DNA from: Candidatus Poseidoniaceae archaeon
GTDB taxonomy: Archaea > Thermoplasmatota > Poseidoniia > Poseidoniales > Poseidoniaceae
Reading direction: 5' to 3'
Assembly (NCBI GenBank): GCA_949372875.1
Contig: CASIAW010000001.1
Span: 124,001 to 188,000 of the forward strand
DNA: 64,000 bases
Position 1 is the first letter of the stretch. Each line of letters starts with the position of its first letter. The notes below the pieces were generated by a model that worked only from the letters and a program-made list of their open reading frames with translations, did no database searches and was not told the DNA's origin. Below are positions 16,727 through 24,239 of this stretch, piece after piece. A program made the position numbers and the translations under genes.

Positions 16727-18334
16727 ATGTCTATGGTCGGTCAGCGTAAAGAAGACTGGAAGACTCTCAGTGGCTTAGATTTGGATTTGCAGAGCACCCC
16801 GGAGAGTCTCAATGAACTCGGTGCAGAGTCGGCAGATATTGGCGTGGCCGGTACTCCGCCATACACTCGCGGAATACACTCAACGATGTATAGGTCCAGA
16901 TTATGGACAATGCGACAATATGCTGGCTTCTCGAGTGCGAAAGCGACAAATGAACGATTTAAATTACTTCTTGAACGCGGTCAAAAAGGGCTTTCTGTCG
17001 CATTCGATTTACCAACTCAACTCGGCCTGGATGCGGATGATGATATGTCACTGGGAGAGGTTGGAAAAGTGGGCGTTTCTATATCTACCGTTGATGACAT
17101 GCGACAACTCCTTGAAGGAATTCCGCTGGATAAAGTTAGTACATCGATGACAATTAATGCCCCTGCCATGGTTTTGCTCGCAATGTATATCGCAGTTGCT
17201 GAAGAACAGGGAGTTGATTCCCACGAGGTTCTCGGGACAATTCAAAACGATATCCTAAAGGAATACATTGCTCGGGGGACATATGTATTTCCTCCTGAGC
17301 AAAGCATGCGCCTCATCACGGACACATTCGAATTTTGTGCTCTGCATGTCCCCAAATGGAATACAATCTCGATATCTGGATATCACATACGTGAGGCGGG
17401 TTCGACTGCTGTTCAAGAAGTTGCATTCACGTTAGCAAATGCCCTTGCTTATGTCGAGGCGGCAATAGACAAGGGGCTTGATATTGATTCCTTTGCACCA
17501 CGATTATCTTTTTTCTTTAATTGCCATAATGACTTTTTTGAAGAAGCAGCGAAGTTTAGGGCTGCTCGATCTCTTTGGTATGAATTGGTGACCGAGCGAT
17601 ACTCTCCTAAAAATCCAAAATCATCTATGCTCCGATTCCATACACAAGTGGCAGGAGTAAGCCTAACTGCTCAACAGCCATTGAACAACATCGCACGAGT
17701 AACAATTCAGGCACTTGCTGCAGTTTGCGGAGGGACACAAAGCCTCCACACGAACTCCTATGACGAAGCACTCGGACTTCCTACAGAAAAGTCTGCAACT
17801 GTTGCTTTACGAACGCAGCAAATCATTGCTGAAGAAAGTGGTGCTGCAGATGTGGTCGACCCGCTAGGTGGATCCTATCACGTTGAAGCACTGACCAAAA
17901 GAATCCACGACCTTGCGCATGAGCAAATTTTGAAAATCGAATCACTCGGAGGTTCAATGAAAGCAATTGAACAGGGTTGGCAACAACGTGAAATTCACAA
18001 TGCTGCGTATCAACATCTCAATGATGTTGAATCAGAGAAAAGAAAAATCGTCGGCGTGAATCATGGGCTCATGGAGGACGACACAGTCACTGAAGCACTC
18101 AAACTTGACCCATCTGTCGGCAACGAACAGTGCTTACGCCTTGCTGAATTGAGAAGCAAACGTGATGATGCTTTAGTTGAAGAGTGTCTGGAATCCATAC
18201 GTAAAGCAGCTGCTGGTTCTGATAATCTCTTCCCTCTCGTTCTCAAAGCCGTAAAAAGCGATTGTACACTCGGAGAAATAATATCTTCCATGAAGGACGT
18301 ATTTGGTACTTGGATGGCTCCAAGTGGATTTTGA
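16727..18334 (+). CDS. Methylmalonyl-CoA mutase, large (catalytic) subunit
   Basis: The 535-residue protein is the substrate-binding barrel of B12-dependent methylmalonyl-CoA mutase, which interconverts methylmalonyl-CoA and succinyl-CoA. Hallmarks: Thr-Pro-Pro-Tyr-Thr-Arg-Gly near residue 43, Arg-x-Trp-Thr-Met-Arg-Gln-Tyr-Ala-Gly-Phe, Gly-Leu-Ser-Val-Ala-Phe-Asp-Leu-Pro-Thr-Gln, Ser-Ile-Ser-Gly-Tyr-His-Ile-Arg-Glu-Ala-Gly and Asn-Ser-Tyr-Asp-Glu-Ala-Leu. The cobalamin-binding domain is absent, so a separate small subunit must be encoded elsewhere, the usual archaeal split. The epimerase gene follows ten bases later, so the pair serves propionyl-CoA metabolism. Confidence 0.95.
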   Translation: MSMVGQRKEDWKTLSGLDLDLQSTPESLNELGAESADIGVAGTPPYTRGIHSTMYRSRLWTMRQYAGFSSAKATNERFKLLLERGQKGLSVAFDLPTQLGLDADDDMSLGEVGKVGVSISTVDDMRQLLEGIPLDKVSTSMTINAPAMVLLAMYIAVAEEQGVDSHEVLGTIQNDILKEYIARGTYVFPPEQSMRLITDTFEFCALHVPKWNTISISGYHIREAGSTAVQEVAFTLANALAYVEAAIDKGLDIDSFAPRLSFFFNCHNDFFEEAAKFRAARSLWYELVTERYSPKNPKSSMLRFHTQVAGVSLTAQQPLNNIARVTIQALAAVCGGTQSLHTNSYDEALGLPTEKSATVALRTQQIIAEESGAADVVDPLGGSYHVEALTKRIHDLAHEQILKIESLGGSMKAIEQGWQQREIHNAAYQHLNDVESEKRKIVGVNHGLMEDDTVTEALKLDPSVGNEQCLRLAELRSKRDDALVEECLESIRKAAAGSDNLFPLVLKAVKSDCTLGEIISSMKDVFGTWMAPSGF

Positions 18335-18343
18335 GGTGAGTAT

Positions 18344-18772
18344 ATGACTTTTGGACCGATACACGTAGACCATATTGGAATTGCAGTTAACGGGCTAGAA
18401 GAAGGTAGTTCTTTCTGGCGCCTGCTTGGGCTGATTGAAAATCCTGATGACGAATTGGTTGAAGACCAAGGCGTTACAACTCGATTCTTTTCCACTTCCA
18501 ACAAAACCGATACCGACCATCCTACGCTCATTGAATTGTTAGAACCTACATCTGAAGACACTCCAATAGGGAGATTTATTTCCAAAAAAGGGACAGGGAT
18601 ACAACAATTGTGTTTTCGAGTTGGGGACTTAAACGGACTTATACAGCACCTGATTGAAAATAATATACATATGATAGACCAAGTTCCAAGGAAAGGGTCT
18701 GGTGGAAAGATGATTGCATTTGTGCACCCCAAATCTACTGGTGGTGTATTGGTTGAACTCACGCAAGCGTAA
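18344..18772 (+). CDS. mce: Methylmalonyl-CoA epimerase
   Basis: A 142-residue vicinal-oxygen-chelate protein that switches the (R) and (S) forms of methylmalonyl-CoA. It starts with the family's Val-Asp-His-Ile-Gly-Ile-Ala-Val (metal His near residue 10), contains Thr-Leu-Ile-Glu-Leu-Leu-Glu-Pro (metal Glu), Gly-Ile-Gln-Gln-Leu-Cys-Phe-Arg-Val, and ends Gly-Gly-Val-Leu-Val-Glu-Leu. The second metal His, normally Gly-x-x-His-His, is replaced by Gln-Gln in the Gly-Ile-Gln-Gln stretch, which is unusual and could alter metal binding. It directly follows the mutase with a GAGGTGAG ribosome site. Confidence 0.9.
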   Translation: MTFGPIHVDHIGIAVNGLEEGSSFWRLLGLIENPDDELVEDQGVTTRFFSTSNKTDTDHPTLIELLEPTSEDTPIGRFISKKGTGIQQLCFRVGDLNGLIQHLIENNIHMIDQVPRKGSGGKMIAFVHPKSTGGVLVELTQA

Positions 18773-18829
18773 ATCAGCCATTGAGTCAAAGGGTAAGCAT
18801 CATATCATTCCATCTCTACAATTCAACTG

Positions 18830-19135
18830 ATGCGAACCTGTGTCGATAACCTCATCGCACTCCCTCATATAGATGGTCCGCGAATTCGCAGCGAAGTAGA
18901 ATTTCTTTCTAGTCGTCTGGAAGTGTTAAAGATGAAACGTCAAATTTCCAATGATGCTTTCCTCGATGCTGGGGCAATACAAGGTGCATTCAACATGATT
19001 GGAGATTTGGTGGAAATGGGTGTCTCGCAAATGGAAATTTTCTCGCAAATAAAGCAGCAATTGATTCGGGCTTGTAATATAGAAATTAAGCACCCTGGAC
19101 TTAACAACGCTATTGAAAACGGACGTCGCATGTGA
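18830..19135 (+). CDS. Hypothetical helical protein
   Basis: A 101-residue, mostly helical, soluble protein with no recognised family. It has no cysteine-rich motif beyond two single cysteines, no membrane segment and no signal peptide. The ATG at 18830 lacks a clear Shine-Dalgarno sequence. Its stop overlaps the upstream end of the ABC ATPase frame, so it may be the first gene of the exporter operon. Confidence 0.5.
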   Translation: MRTCVDNLIALPHIDGPRIRSEVEFLSSRLEVLKMKRQISNDAFLDAGAIQGAFNMIGDLVEMGVSQMEIFSQIKQQLIRACNIEIKHPGLNNAIENGRRM

Positions 19136-19143
19136 GGGTTTGG

Positions 19144-19977
19144 ATGAAAAAATCACTTCTCTCAATACGTGACGTCACGAAGCATTTTGCTGAAGTCGAG
19201 GCTTTACAGGGGATAAGCCTCGAAATTTATTCGGGAGAAATTGTAGGGTTAGTCGGTAGTAATGGTGCTGGAAAAACGACTCTCTTACGGCTAATGGCTG
19301 GAGTCTACAAACCATCTTCTGGGTCTGTCTTACTGAGTAACGGTGAATCTGTAACCACAATGCGTCAAGAACTCGGTGTTGTTCCTGAATCTACTGGTCT
19401 CTATTCAAGATTGACAGCATGGGAAAACATTCGCTATCATAGCAGAATGCATGGAGTGTCGGACGAAATTTCATGGGCGAGAACCGAAAAATTCGCTGAG
19501 CATTTGGACATGAAAGAAAGTTTAGGCCGGCACACGAAAGGTTTCTCACGTGGTATGCGGCAAAAGACAGCATTGCTTCGAGCACTTGCACATGGGCCAA
19601 ACATTCTCTTGCTTGACGAGCCAACTGCTGGCCTTGACATTACAAGTGCACGAACAGTTCGAGCCCTTGTCCGACAGTTACGCGATGAAGGTGGGACTGT
19701 CATCTATTCTACGCACCAGTTGGCTGAAGCTCAGCAAGTATGCGACAGAATTGTCATTATTCACAATGGAGAAATACGCGCAGATGGCCCTCCTAAGAAA
19801 CTCTTAGAGGATACCAATACACATTCTCTGGAAGAGGCATACGTTTCACTTACACTTGATCAGGCCCGAACTCGAAAAGAAGATAATGACAAAGAGAGTG
19901 CATTTACTGGTTGGTGGCGACGATTATTCACGCCTAAAACTCCAACGACAACACGTGAGGTGATGGAAAGTGAGTGA
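19144..19977 (+). CDS. ABC exporter ATP-binding protein (NatA/CcmA type)
   Basis: A 277-residue ATPase of the ABC-2 exporter class. Walker A Gly-Ser-Asn-Gly-Ala-Gly-Lys-Thr-Thr at residues 38-46, the signature variant Phe-Ser-Arg-Gly-Met-Arg-Gln near 137, Walker B Leu-Leu-Leu-Asp-Glu-Pro-Thr-Ala-Gly near 158 and the switch His in Ser-Thr-His-Gln are all present, so it should be active. The ATG at 19144 has GAGGG five bases upstream; a GTG at 19132 is also in frame. It overlaps the permease gene by eight bases. By similarity to NatAB-type systems it exports ions or small molecules, but the substrate is not evident. Confidence 0.92.
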   Translation: MKKSLLSIRDVTKHFAEVEALQGISLEIYSGEIVGLVGSNGAGKTTLLRLMAGVYKPSSGSVLLSNGESVTTMRQELGVVPESTGLYSRLTAWENIRYHSRMHGVSDEISWARTEKFAEHLDMKESLGRHTKGFSRGMRQKTALLRALAHGPNILLLDEPTAGLDITSARTVRALVRQLRDEGGTVIYSTHQLAEAQQVCDRIVIIHNGEIRADGPPKKLLEDTNTHSLEEAYVSLTLDQARTRKEDNDKESAFTGWWRRLFTPKTPTTTREVMESE

Positions 19978-21190
19978 TGGCAGTTTTCGAAGGGTTCGCT
20001 CGATTGCCAAGAAAGAAGTCGTCGAATTTACGCGAGATTGGAGGACAATTATTGCCATTATTGTCATTCCACTGCTTATGTTCCCGCTCTTGTTCATATT
20101 ATTCCCAATACTCTTAGAATCAGAAGCTGCCGAGTTGGATGCTATGGAATTGACAATCGTTATACAAACAGATGGTCTGCCTACCAACCTCGCTGAAAAT
20201 ATTACTCTAAGCGGGATAAACTACACGCTTGAAACTTTACCGAATACGACCAGCCTCTCAACACCAGGTCCTGACCTTGAACGTGTTCGAAACAGTTCCG
20301 CAGATGCAGTGCTAAGATTTGAATCAAATGAAGATGTATGGGGCTATGCCATACTTCACCTCTCCACTTCTGAACGTTCCAATGAAGCAAGGTATCGGGT
20401 ACTAAATGTTCTTGCAGAATGGGAGGATTCAGAGGTTCGAGAACGTATAGAGCTTGGCGGCTTAGATGTCAATGAAACGCTCGATCCTTTACGATGGGAT
20501 GGTGAAATATCGTCGGGTGATGTTGCGACTACTGGCGAGCAATCCGGAATGATTCTATCTTTGTTCATACCTCTCGTTCTAGCCATCTGGACGTATTCCA
20601 GTGCGATTCAACCATCGATTGATATGACTGCTGGTGAACGTGAACGGGGTACTCTGGAAGCACTGCTTTGCTTACCATGCACCAGGATGGAATTATTATT
20701 TGGCAAGTGGCTTGCTGTAGCGACTATTACTGGAGTGGGCGTTTTACTGCAGATATTCGGGCTCTTGTTTGCAATAGGCTATCTAGCATCATCGAGCTTT
20801 ATCGGAGTGCCCCAACTTTCCATTGTATCTGTGCTACTCATCGTCTTATCGATTATGTTGTTTGCAATCATGGTCGTGGCATTTGAATTAGCACTTGCTA
20901 TGCGTTCACACAGTGTCAAAGAAGCAGGCTCAATATTAGCGCCTGCTCTGATGCTCATCTTATTCCCTGCACTGTTCACCCAAGTGATAAATCTCGACGG
21001 AATTGAAGGGTTCTGGTTTGCAATTCCGGTTGTCAATATTTTGTTAGCATTACGTGAATTGTTGATGAATCGAGTGATTACCGAGCACGTTATCATTTGG
21101 GCGGTTTCCTCAATTATTTATGCCACATTAGCAGCCTACTATGCATCTCGACAATTCAGCCGAGAAGATATTGTAACATCACTGTCTTAA
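19970..21190 (+). CDS. ABC-2 type permease (NatB-like)
   Basis: A 406-residue membrane partner of the preceding ATPase. One membrane segment at about residues 25-48 is followed by a large outside domain (50-185) with Asn-x-Ser/Thr sites, then five or six membrane segments to residue 400, the standard ABC-2/NatB layout. The Gly-Glu-Arg-Glu-Arg-Gly-Thr-Leu-Glu motif near residue 224 matches the coupling segment of this family. It starts at a GTG overlapping the ATPase end by eight bases. The convergent aminotransferase gene overlaps its stop by four bases. Confidence 0.88.
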   Translation: MSDGSFRRVRSIAKKEVVEFTRDWRTIIAIIVIPLLMFPLLFILFPILLESEAAELDAMELTIVIQTDGLPTNLAENITLSGINYTLETLPNTTSLSTPGPDLERVRNSSADAVLRFESNEDVWGYAILHLSTSERSNEARYRVLNVLAEWEDSEVRERIELGGLDVNETLDPLRWDGEISSGDVATTGEQSGMILSLFIPLVLAIWTYSSAIQPSIDMTAGERERGTLEALLCLPCTRMELLFGKWLAVATITGVGVLLQIFGLLFAIGYLASSSFIGVPQLSIVSVLLIVLSIMLFAIMVVAFELALAMRSHSVKEAGSILAPALMLILFPALFTQVINLDGIEGFWFAIPVVNILLALRELLMNRVITEHVIIWAVSSIIYATLAAYYASRQFSREDIVTSLS

Positions 21191-22686
21191 TGTTGCGAGA
21201 ATTGGTGGAATGATGCCCGGACTACGTCTATGATGAGGTCTATTTCTTCAGATGTAATCCCGAAGTGAGGAGTGAAGCGGAGAGCATTCGTGCCTCCATG
21301 AATCACACCGAGTCCATGCTTGCGGCACCACGTTTCAACAGCATCGAAACCGACCACTGGGAATTGGGACGGTTCAAGTTCAGCGCTCAATAGCAATCCG
21401 GTGCCTTGCACTTGTGTAATAATTCCAGGCATTTCGATGGCAAGAGCCTTCAGTTTGTCTACAAACTCAATTCCTCTTGAGCGAATGTTTTCTCGCAATT
21501 CAGGTGTGATAAGATCGAGAACTGCACATGCTGTTTCCAACGCTCGAGGATTTGTGGTCATTGTATTACCGTAAATACCAACTACATAATTTTCAGATGC
21601 CCTGTCGTTTAGACCCAAAACTGAAAGCGGGAATTGACCAGCATTCAATGCCTTGGACCATGTTTCCAGATCGGGGCATTCTGCGTCTTGGAATCCATCA
21701 TAATCAATAATCGAAAGGCAACCTTGGCCGCGGATACCTGCTTGGATGGAATCAACCAATAGCATAGATCCATGTTCGAGGGTTAGCCGGCGAGCGGCAT
21801 CATAGAATGAGCGTTCAACACACGAACCTGGGTTACCTTCACCCTGTACGGGTTCGATAGCCATAAGTTCGATGAATTGATTATTTTGTTCAGCTTTTGC
21901 GAAAGCCGCTTCGAGAGAAGAGACGTCATTTGCGGGAACCAAAATCAAGTTTTCACGGTCGCGGAATGTAGCCAAATTCTTGTCATAAGATGATTTACAG
22001 GAATGAGATATTTGCGCAGGACGGTCTGTTCGTCCATGGAAGGCTTTCTCAACAGCCATGAGCATGATTTCTTTTCCTTCATGCTTGCCTCCGGGGCCGG
22101 TCATTTTGCGAGCATTTACATCTGCAATTCTTAGACTAACGGTGACTGATTCTGAACCGCTGTTCATACAGATAAAACGAGTGAATGGGCAGGAACCACG
22201 GGTATATCCAAGTGCTTTTTGAAGACGAGTTGCAAGGCGTTTGTGACTGTATGAAGGCGTCATGACGTTCGCCATAACCCAATTGCCAGACATTGCTGAG
22301 ATGACATCAGCAGGTCCATGTCCGCTACCGAGCATCCCATACCCCCCGTTGTCGTGAAGGACTGCACCGTGTGTCGTTACGATCCATGGTCCACGTGCAG
22401 TAAGTGCAACGTATGGGTTAACAGTAGCTGGAGCGTAAAAATTAATGTAATCTGATTGAAGAATCTTGACAAGTTCGGATTCAGATAATGACAACATTTC
22501 ATTACCAAATTCTTCAAGCAATGTTTCACGACGAAGAACTGCTTCATCGAGTGCGGAGGAGAGATGTGAGTCAAATTCCAGGAATTTTTGAATTACTGCA
22601 TCAGGGAGCCCTACCGTATCTCGATGACCTGAATGGTCTCGCAGACTTTGAAGATTGGCAAAAGCATTCGCAGCAACAGGAGTCAT
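21187..22686 (-). CDS. Class III PLP aminotransferase, specificity unknown
   Basis: A 499-residue fold-type I aminotransferase. Asn-Ser-Gly-Ser-Glu-Ser binds the PLP phosphate (about 175-180), Ala-Phe-His-Gly-Arg-Thr follows near 215, Glu-Pro-Val-Gln-Gly-Glu-Gly near 278, Asp312-Ser-Ile-Gln315 holds the pyridine ring, and Lys345 in Ser-Lys-Ala-Leu-Asn-Ala-Gly is the Schiff-base lysine. The usual Asp-Glu-x-Gln is Asp-Ser-Ile-Gln and the usual Gly-Gly-Gly-x-Pro is Asn-Ala-Gly-Gln-Phe-Pro, so it is an outlying member. An 80-residue N-terminal extension precedes the core. Omega-amino acids such as ornithine, lysine or 4-aminobutyrate are typical substrates but none can be picked. No Shine-Dalgarno sequence seen. 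Confidence 0.85.
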   Translation of the reverse strand: MTPVAANAFANLQSLRDHSGHRDTVGLPDAVIQKFLEFDSHLSSALDEAVLRRETLLEEFGNEMLSLSESELVKILQSDYINFYAPATVNPYVALTARGPWIVTTHGAVLHDNGGYGMLGSGHGPADVISAMSGNWVMANVMTPSYSHKRLATRLQKALGYTRGSCPFTRFICMNSGSESVTVSLRIADVNARKMTGPGGKHEGKEIMLMAVEKAFHGRTDRPAQISHSCKSSYDKNLATFRDRENLILVPANDVSSLEAAFAKAEQNNQFIELMAIEPVQGEGNPGSCVERSFYDAARRLTLEHGSMLLVDSIQAGIRGQGCLSIIDYDGFQDAECPDLETWSKALNAGQFPLSVLGLNDRASENYVVGIYGNTMTTNPRALETACAVLDLITPELRENIRSRGIEFVDKLKALAIEMPGIITQVQGTGLLLSAELEPSQFPVVGFDAVETWCRKHGLGVIHGGTNALRFTPHFGITSEEIDLIIDVVRASFHQFSQH

Positions 22687-22769
22687 CGACTATACGTTGT
22701 TGAAGGGGTTCTTTGAACGTTCGCTTTCGTTCTGCTGATTTTTGGCTAGAATTATAGCCACATTTCTAA

Positions 22770-22802
22770 AGTATAATACTAGAGTATTACTCAAGTAATA
22801 CT
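22770..22802. promoter_or_regulatory. Palindromic operator-like cluster upstream of RHH gene
   Basis: Two adjacent palindromes: AGTAT-A-ATACT (22770-22780) and AGTATTACT-CA-AGTAATACT (22783-22802), sharing the same half-site. They lie 28-60 bases before the start of the ribbon-helix-helix gene and overlap the A/T-rich promoter zone. RHH proteins usually bind such short tandem half-sites and repress themselves, so autoregulation of the folE-que operon is a reasonable inference. Confidence 0.55.
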
Positions 22803-22829
22803 TATATGTGTTTGCCAGGACCGTCAAAC

Positions 22830-22994
22830 ATGCCGAAAATTTCTCTTGACATGCCTGCAGAGTTGGTCGATGACCTTCGCAAGCATGTTGGTGATGAGCA
22901 CAAATTTGTCAGCCTTGCTGATGCAGTGCGTACCGCCTGTAGGAAACTCTTAGACCAGTTGGATGAAATTGACGCAAGGCATGGGAGACAGTGA
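22830..22994 (+). CDS. Ribbon-helix-helix (CopG-like) regulator
   Basis: A 54-residue protein with a beta strand Lys-Ile-Ser-Leu-Asp-Met-Pro, then Glu-Leu-Val-Asp-Asp-Leu-Arg-Lys-His-Val, a turn, and a second helix Leu-Ala-Asp-Ala-Val-Arg-Thr-Ala-Cys-Arg-Lys-Leu-Leu: the shape of a CopG/MetJ-type DNA-binding dimer. The ATG at 22830 gives the normal N-terminus; the ATG at 22806 would add eight residues. It overlaps the folE frame by four bases, so it is the first gene of the preQ0 operon and may control it through the palindromes just upstream. Confidence 0.7.
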   Translation: MPKISLDMPAELVDDLRKHVGDEHKFVSLADAVRTACRKLLDQLDEIDARHGRQ

Positions 22995-23569
22995 TTGAAA
23001 TGGTTACAAAGAATGATGCAGAAAATGCAGTAAAAACATTGCTTGAATATTTAGAAGGCGATGCGCAGCGTGAAGGTTTAATGAAAACCCCTCAGAGAGT
23101 CATTGAATCATGGGATGAAATATTCTCCGGTTACAAAGCAGACCCAGAAGAATTGCTGCAGTCAACTTTCAATGGCGAAGGATATGACGGGATAGTTCTC
23201 CTTCGGGATATTGAATTTCATTCGACATGCGAACATCACTTACAGCCATTCAGTGGAAGAGCACACATCGCATACATACCTGTAGACAGAATCGTCGGCA
23301 TTAGTAAACTCGCTCGGATTGTGGATGCACATGCGCACCGTCTGCAGAACCAAGAACGAATTACAAAAGGTATCGCAGATGATCTGGAAACTCATTTGAA
23401 CCCCTTGGGAGCTGCCGTAATCATAGAAGCATCTCACGGATGTATGCGTTGCAGAGGCGTAAGGAAACAAAATTCAGTGATGACTACTTCAGCAATGCGC
23501 GGTGTATTTTTCGACAAGGCCGAACCTCGCCAAGAACTCATGCAACTGATTCAAGCACGTCCACTTTGA
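22991..23569 (+). CDS. folE: GTP cyclohydrolase I
   Basis: FolE opens GTP to dihydroneopterin triphosphate, the first step to preQ0 and pterins. The 192-residue chain has the zinc ligands Cys80, His83 (Ser-Thr-Cys-Glu-His-His) and Cys151 (Ser-His-Gly-Cys-Met-Arg-Cys-Arg-Gly), Tyr-Ile-Pro-Val-Asp-Arg-Ile-Val-Gly-Ile-Ser-Lys-Leu-Ala-Arg, and Gln-Asn-Gln-Glu-Arg. It is the bacterial/eukaryotic type I enzyme, not the archaeal MptA (GCYH-IB). A GTG start overlaps the RHH stop; ATG 23000 is the alternative. Followed at once by queE, queC and queD, which points to archaeosine synthesis. Confidence 0.95.
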   Translation: MIEMVTKNDAENAVKTLLEYLEGDAQREGLMKTPQRVIESWDEIFSGYKADPEELLQSTFNGEGYDGIVLLRDIEFHSTCEHHLQPFSGRAHIAYIPVDRIVGISKLARIVDAHAHRLQNQERITKGIADDLETHLNPLGAAVIIEASHGCMRCRGVRKQNSVMTTSAMRGVFFDKAEPRQELMQLIQARPL

Positions 23570-23579
23570 GGAATGTTTC

Positions 23580-24239
23580 ATGAGTTCTAATTCGACTGAA
23601 ATGTCAATCGACCGCTCTGAAGACTCCTCAACAGATCTTGAGGCCGTCTACAAGATTGTCGAAATATTTCATTCCGTTCAAGGTGAGGGAGCCCATGCGG
23701 GAATACCTCACGTTTTCATAAGATTTGGTAAATGTAACCTCCAATGTGAATGGTGTGATACGGATTTCGAAACATTCGAAGAAATGACGGCTGCTACAAT
23801 TCTTGCAGAGGTCATGAAGTATCCATCAAAGAGAATAATTTTTACGGGTGGCGAACCAATGCTCAATGATTTGTGGCCTCTCCATCGGTTGTTCAAGTCT
23901 CGTGGATACAATCTCTCTTGCGAATCAAATGGTACAATTGAGATTCCTGCAGACCTCCTCGACTGGATATGCATTTCTCCTAAGGACCAAATGTATCCGC
24001 AAGTGAAAATACGTCAACGCGTTGGTGATGAGTTAAAGTGCGTCTATCTCGGTCAGAAGCTGGAACTCTACGAGGAACTGATGAGTGGGTTTACACACCA
24101 CTTCTTACAACCATGCTACATGGACCAAGAATCTGTTGAGTGGAATGGGAAAAATTTTGCTCTTACCGAAACAGTTGTGAAAGAAAACCCCCCGTGGAGA
24201 TTAAGCCTTCAAACGCATAAATGGATGGGTGTTGACTAA
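23580..24239 (+). CDS. queE: 7-carboxy-7-deazaguanine synthase, radical SAM
   Basis: QueE converts 6-carboxytetrahydropterin to 7-carboxy-7-deazaguanine. The 219-residue protein has Ser-Val-Gln-Gly-Glu-Gly, the radical SAM cluster motif Cys-Asn-Leu-Gln-Cys-Glu-Trp-Cys-Asp-Thr (Cys-x3-Cys-x2-Cys), and Phe-Thr-Gly-Gly-Glu-Pro-Met-Leu. Length is normal. The first 20 residues before the barrel are polar and variable, so a later start is conceivable; the ATG at 23580 has TGAGGA upstream. It overlaps queC by one base. Confidence 0.94.
   Translation: MSSNSTEMSIDRSEDSSTDLEAVYKIVEIFHSVQGEGAHAGIPHVFIRFGKCNLQCEWCDTDFETFEEMTAATILAEVMKYPSKRIIFTGGEPMLNDLWPLHRLFKSRGYNLSCESNGTIEIPADLLDWICISPKDQMYPQVKIRQRVGDELKCVYLGQKLELYEELMSGFTHHFLQPCYMDQESVEWNGKNFALTETVVKENPPWRLSLQTHKWMGVD

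Noticed and set aside
18061-18789. Minus-strand open frame of 242 codons
   Set aside because: It lies antisense to the end of the mutase and the whole epimerase, both well supported.
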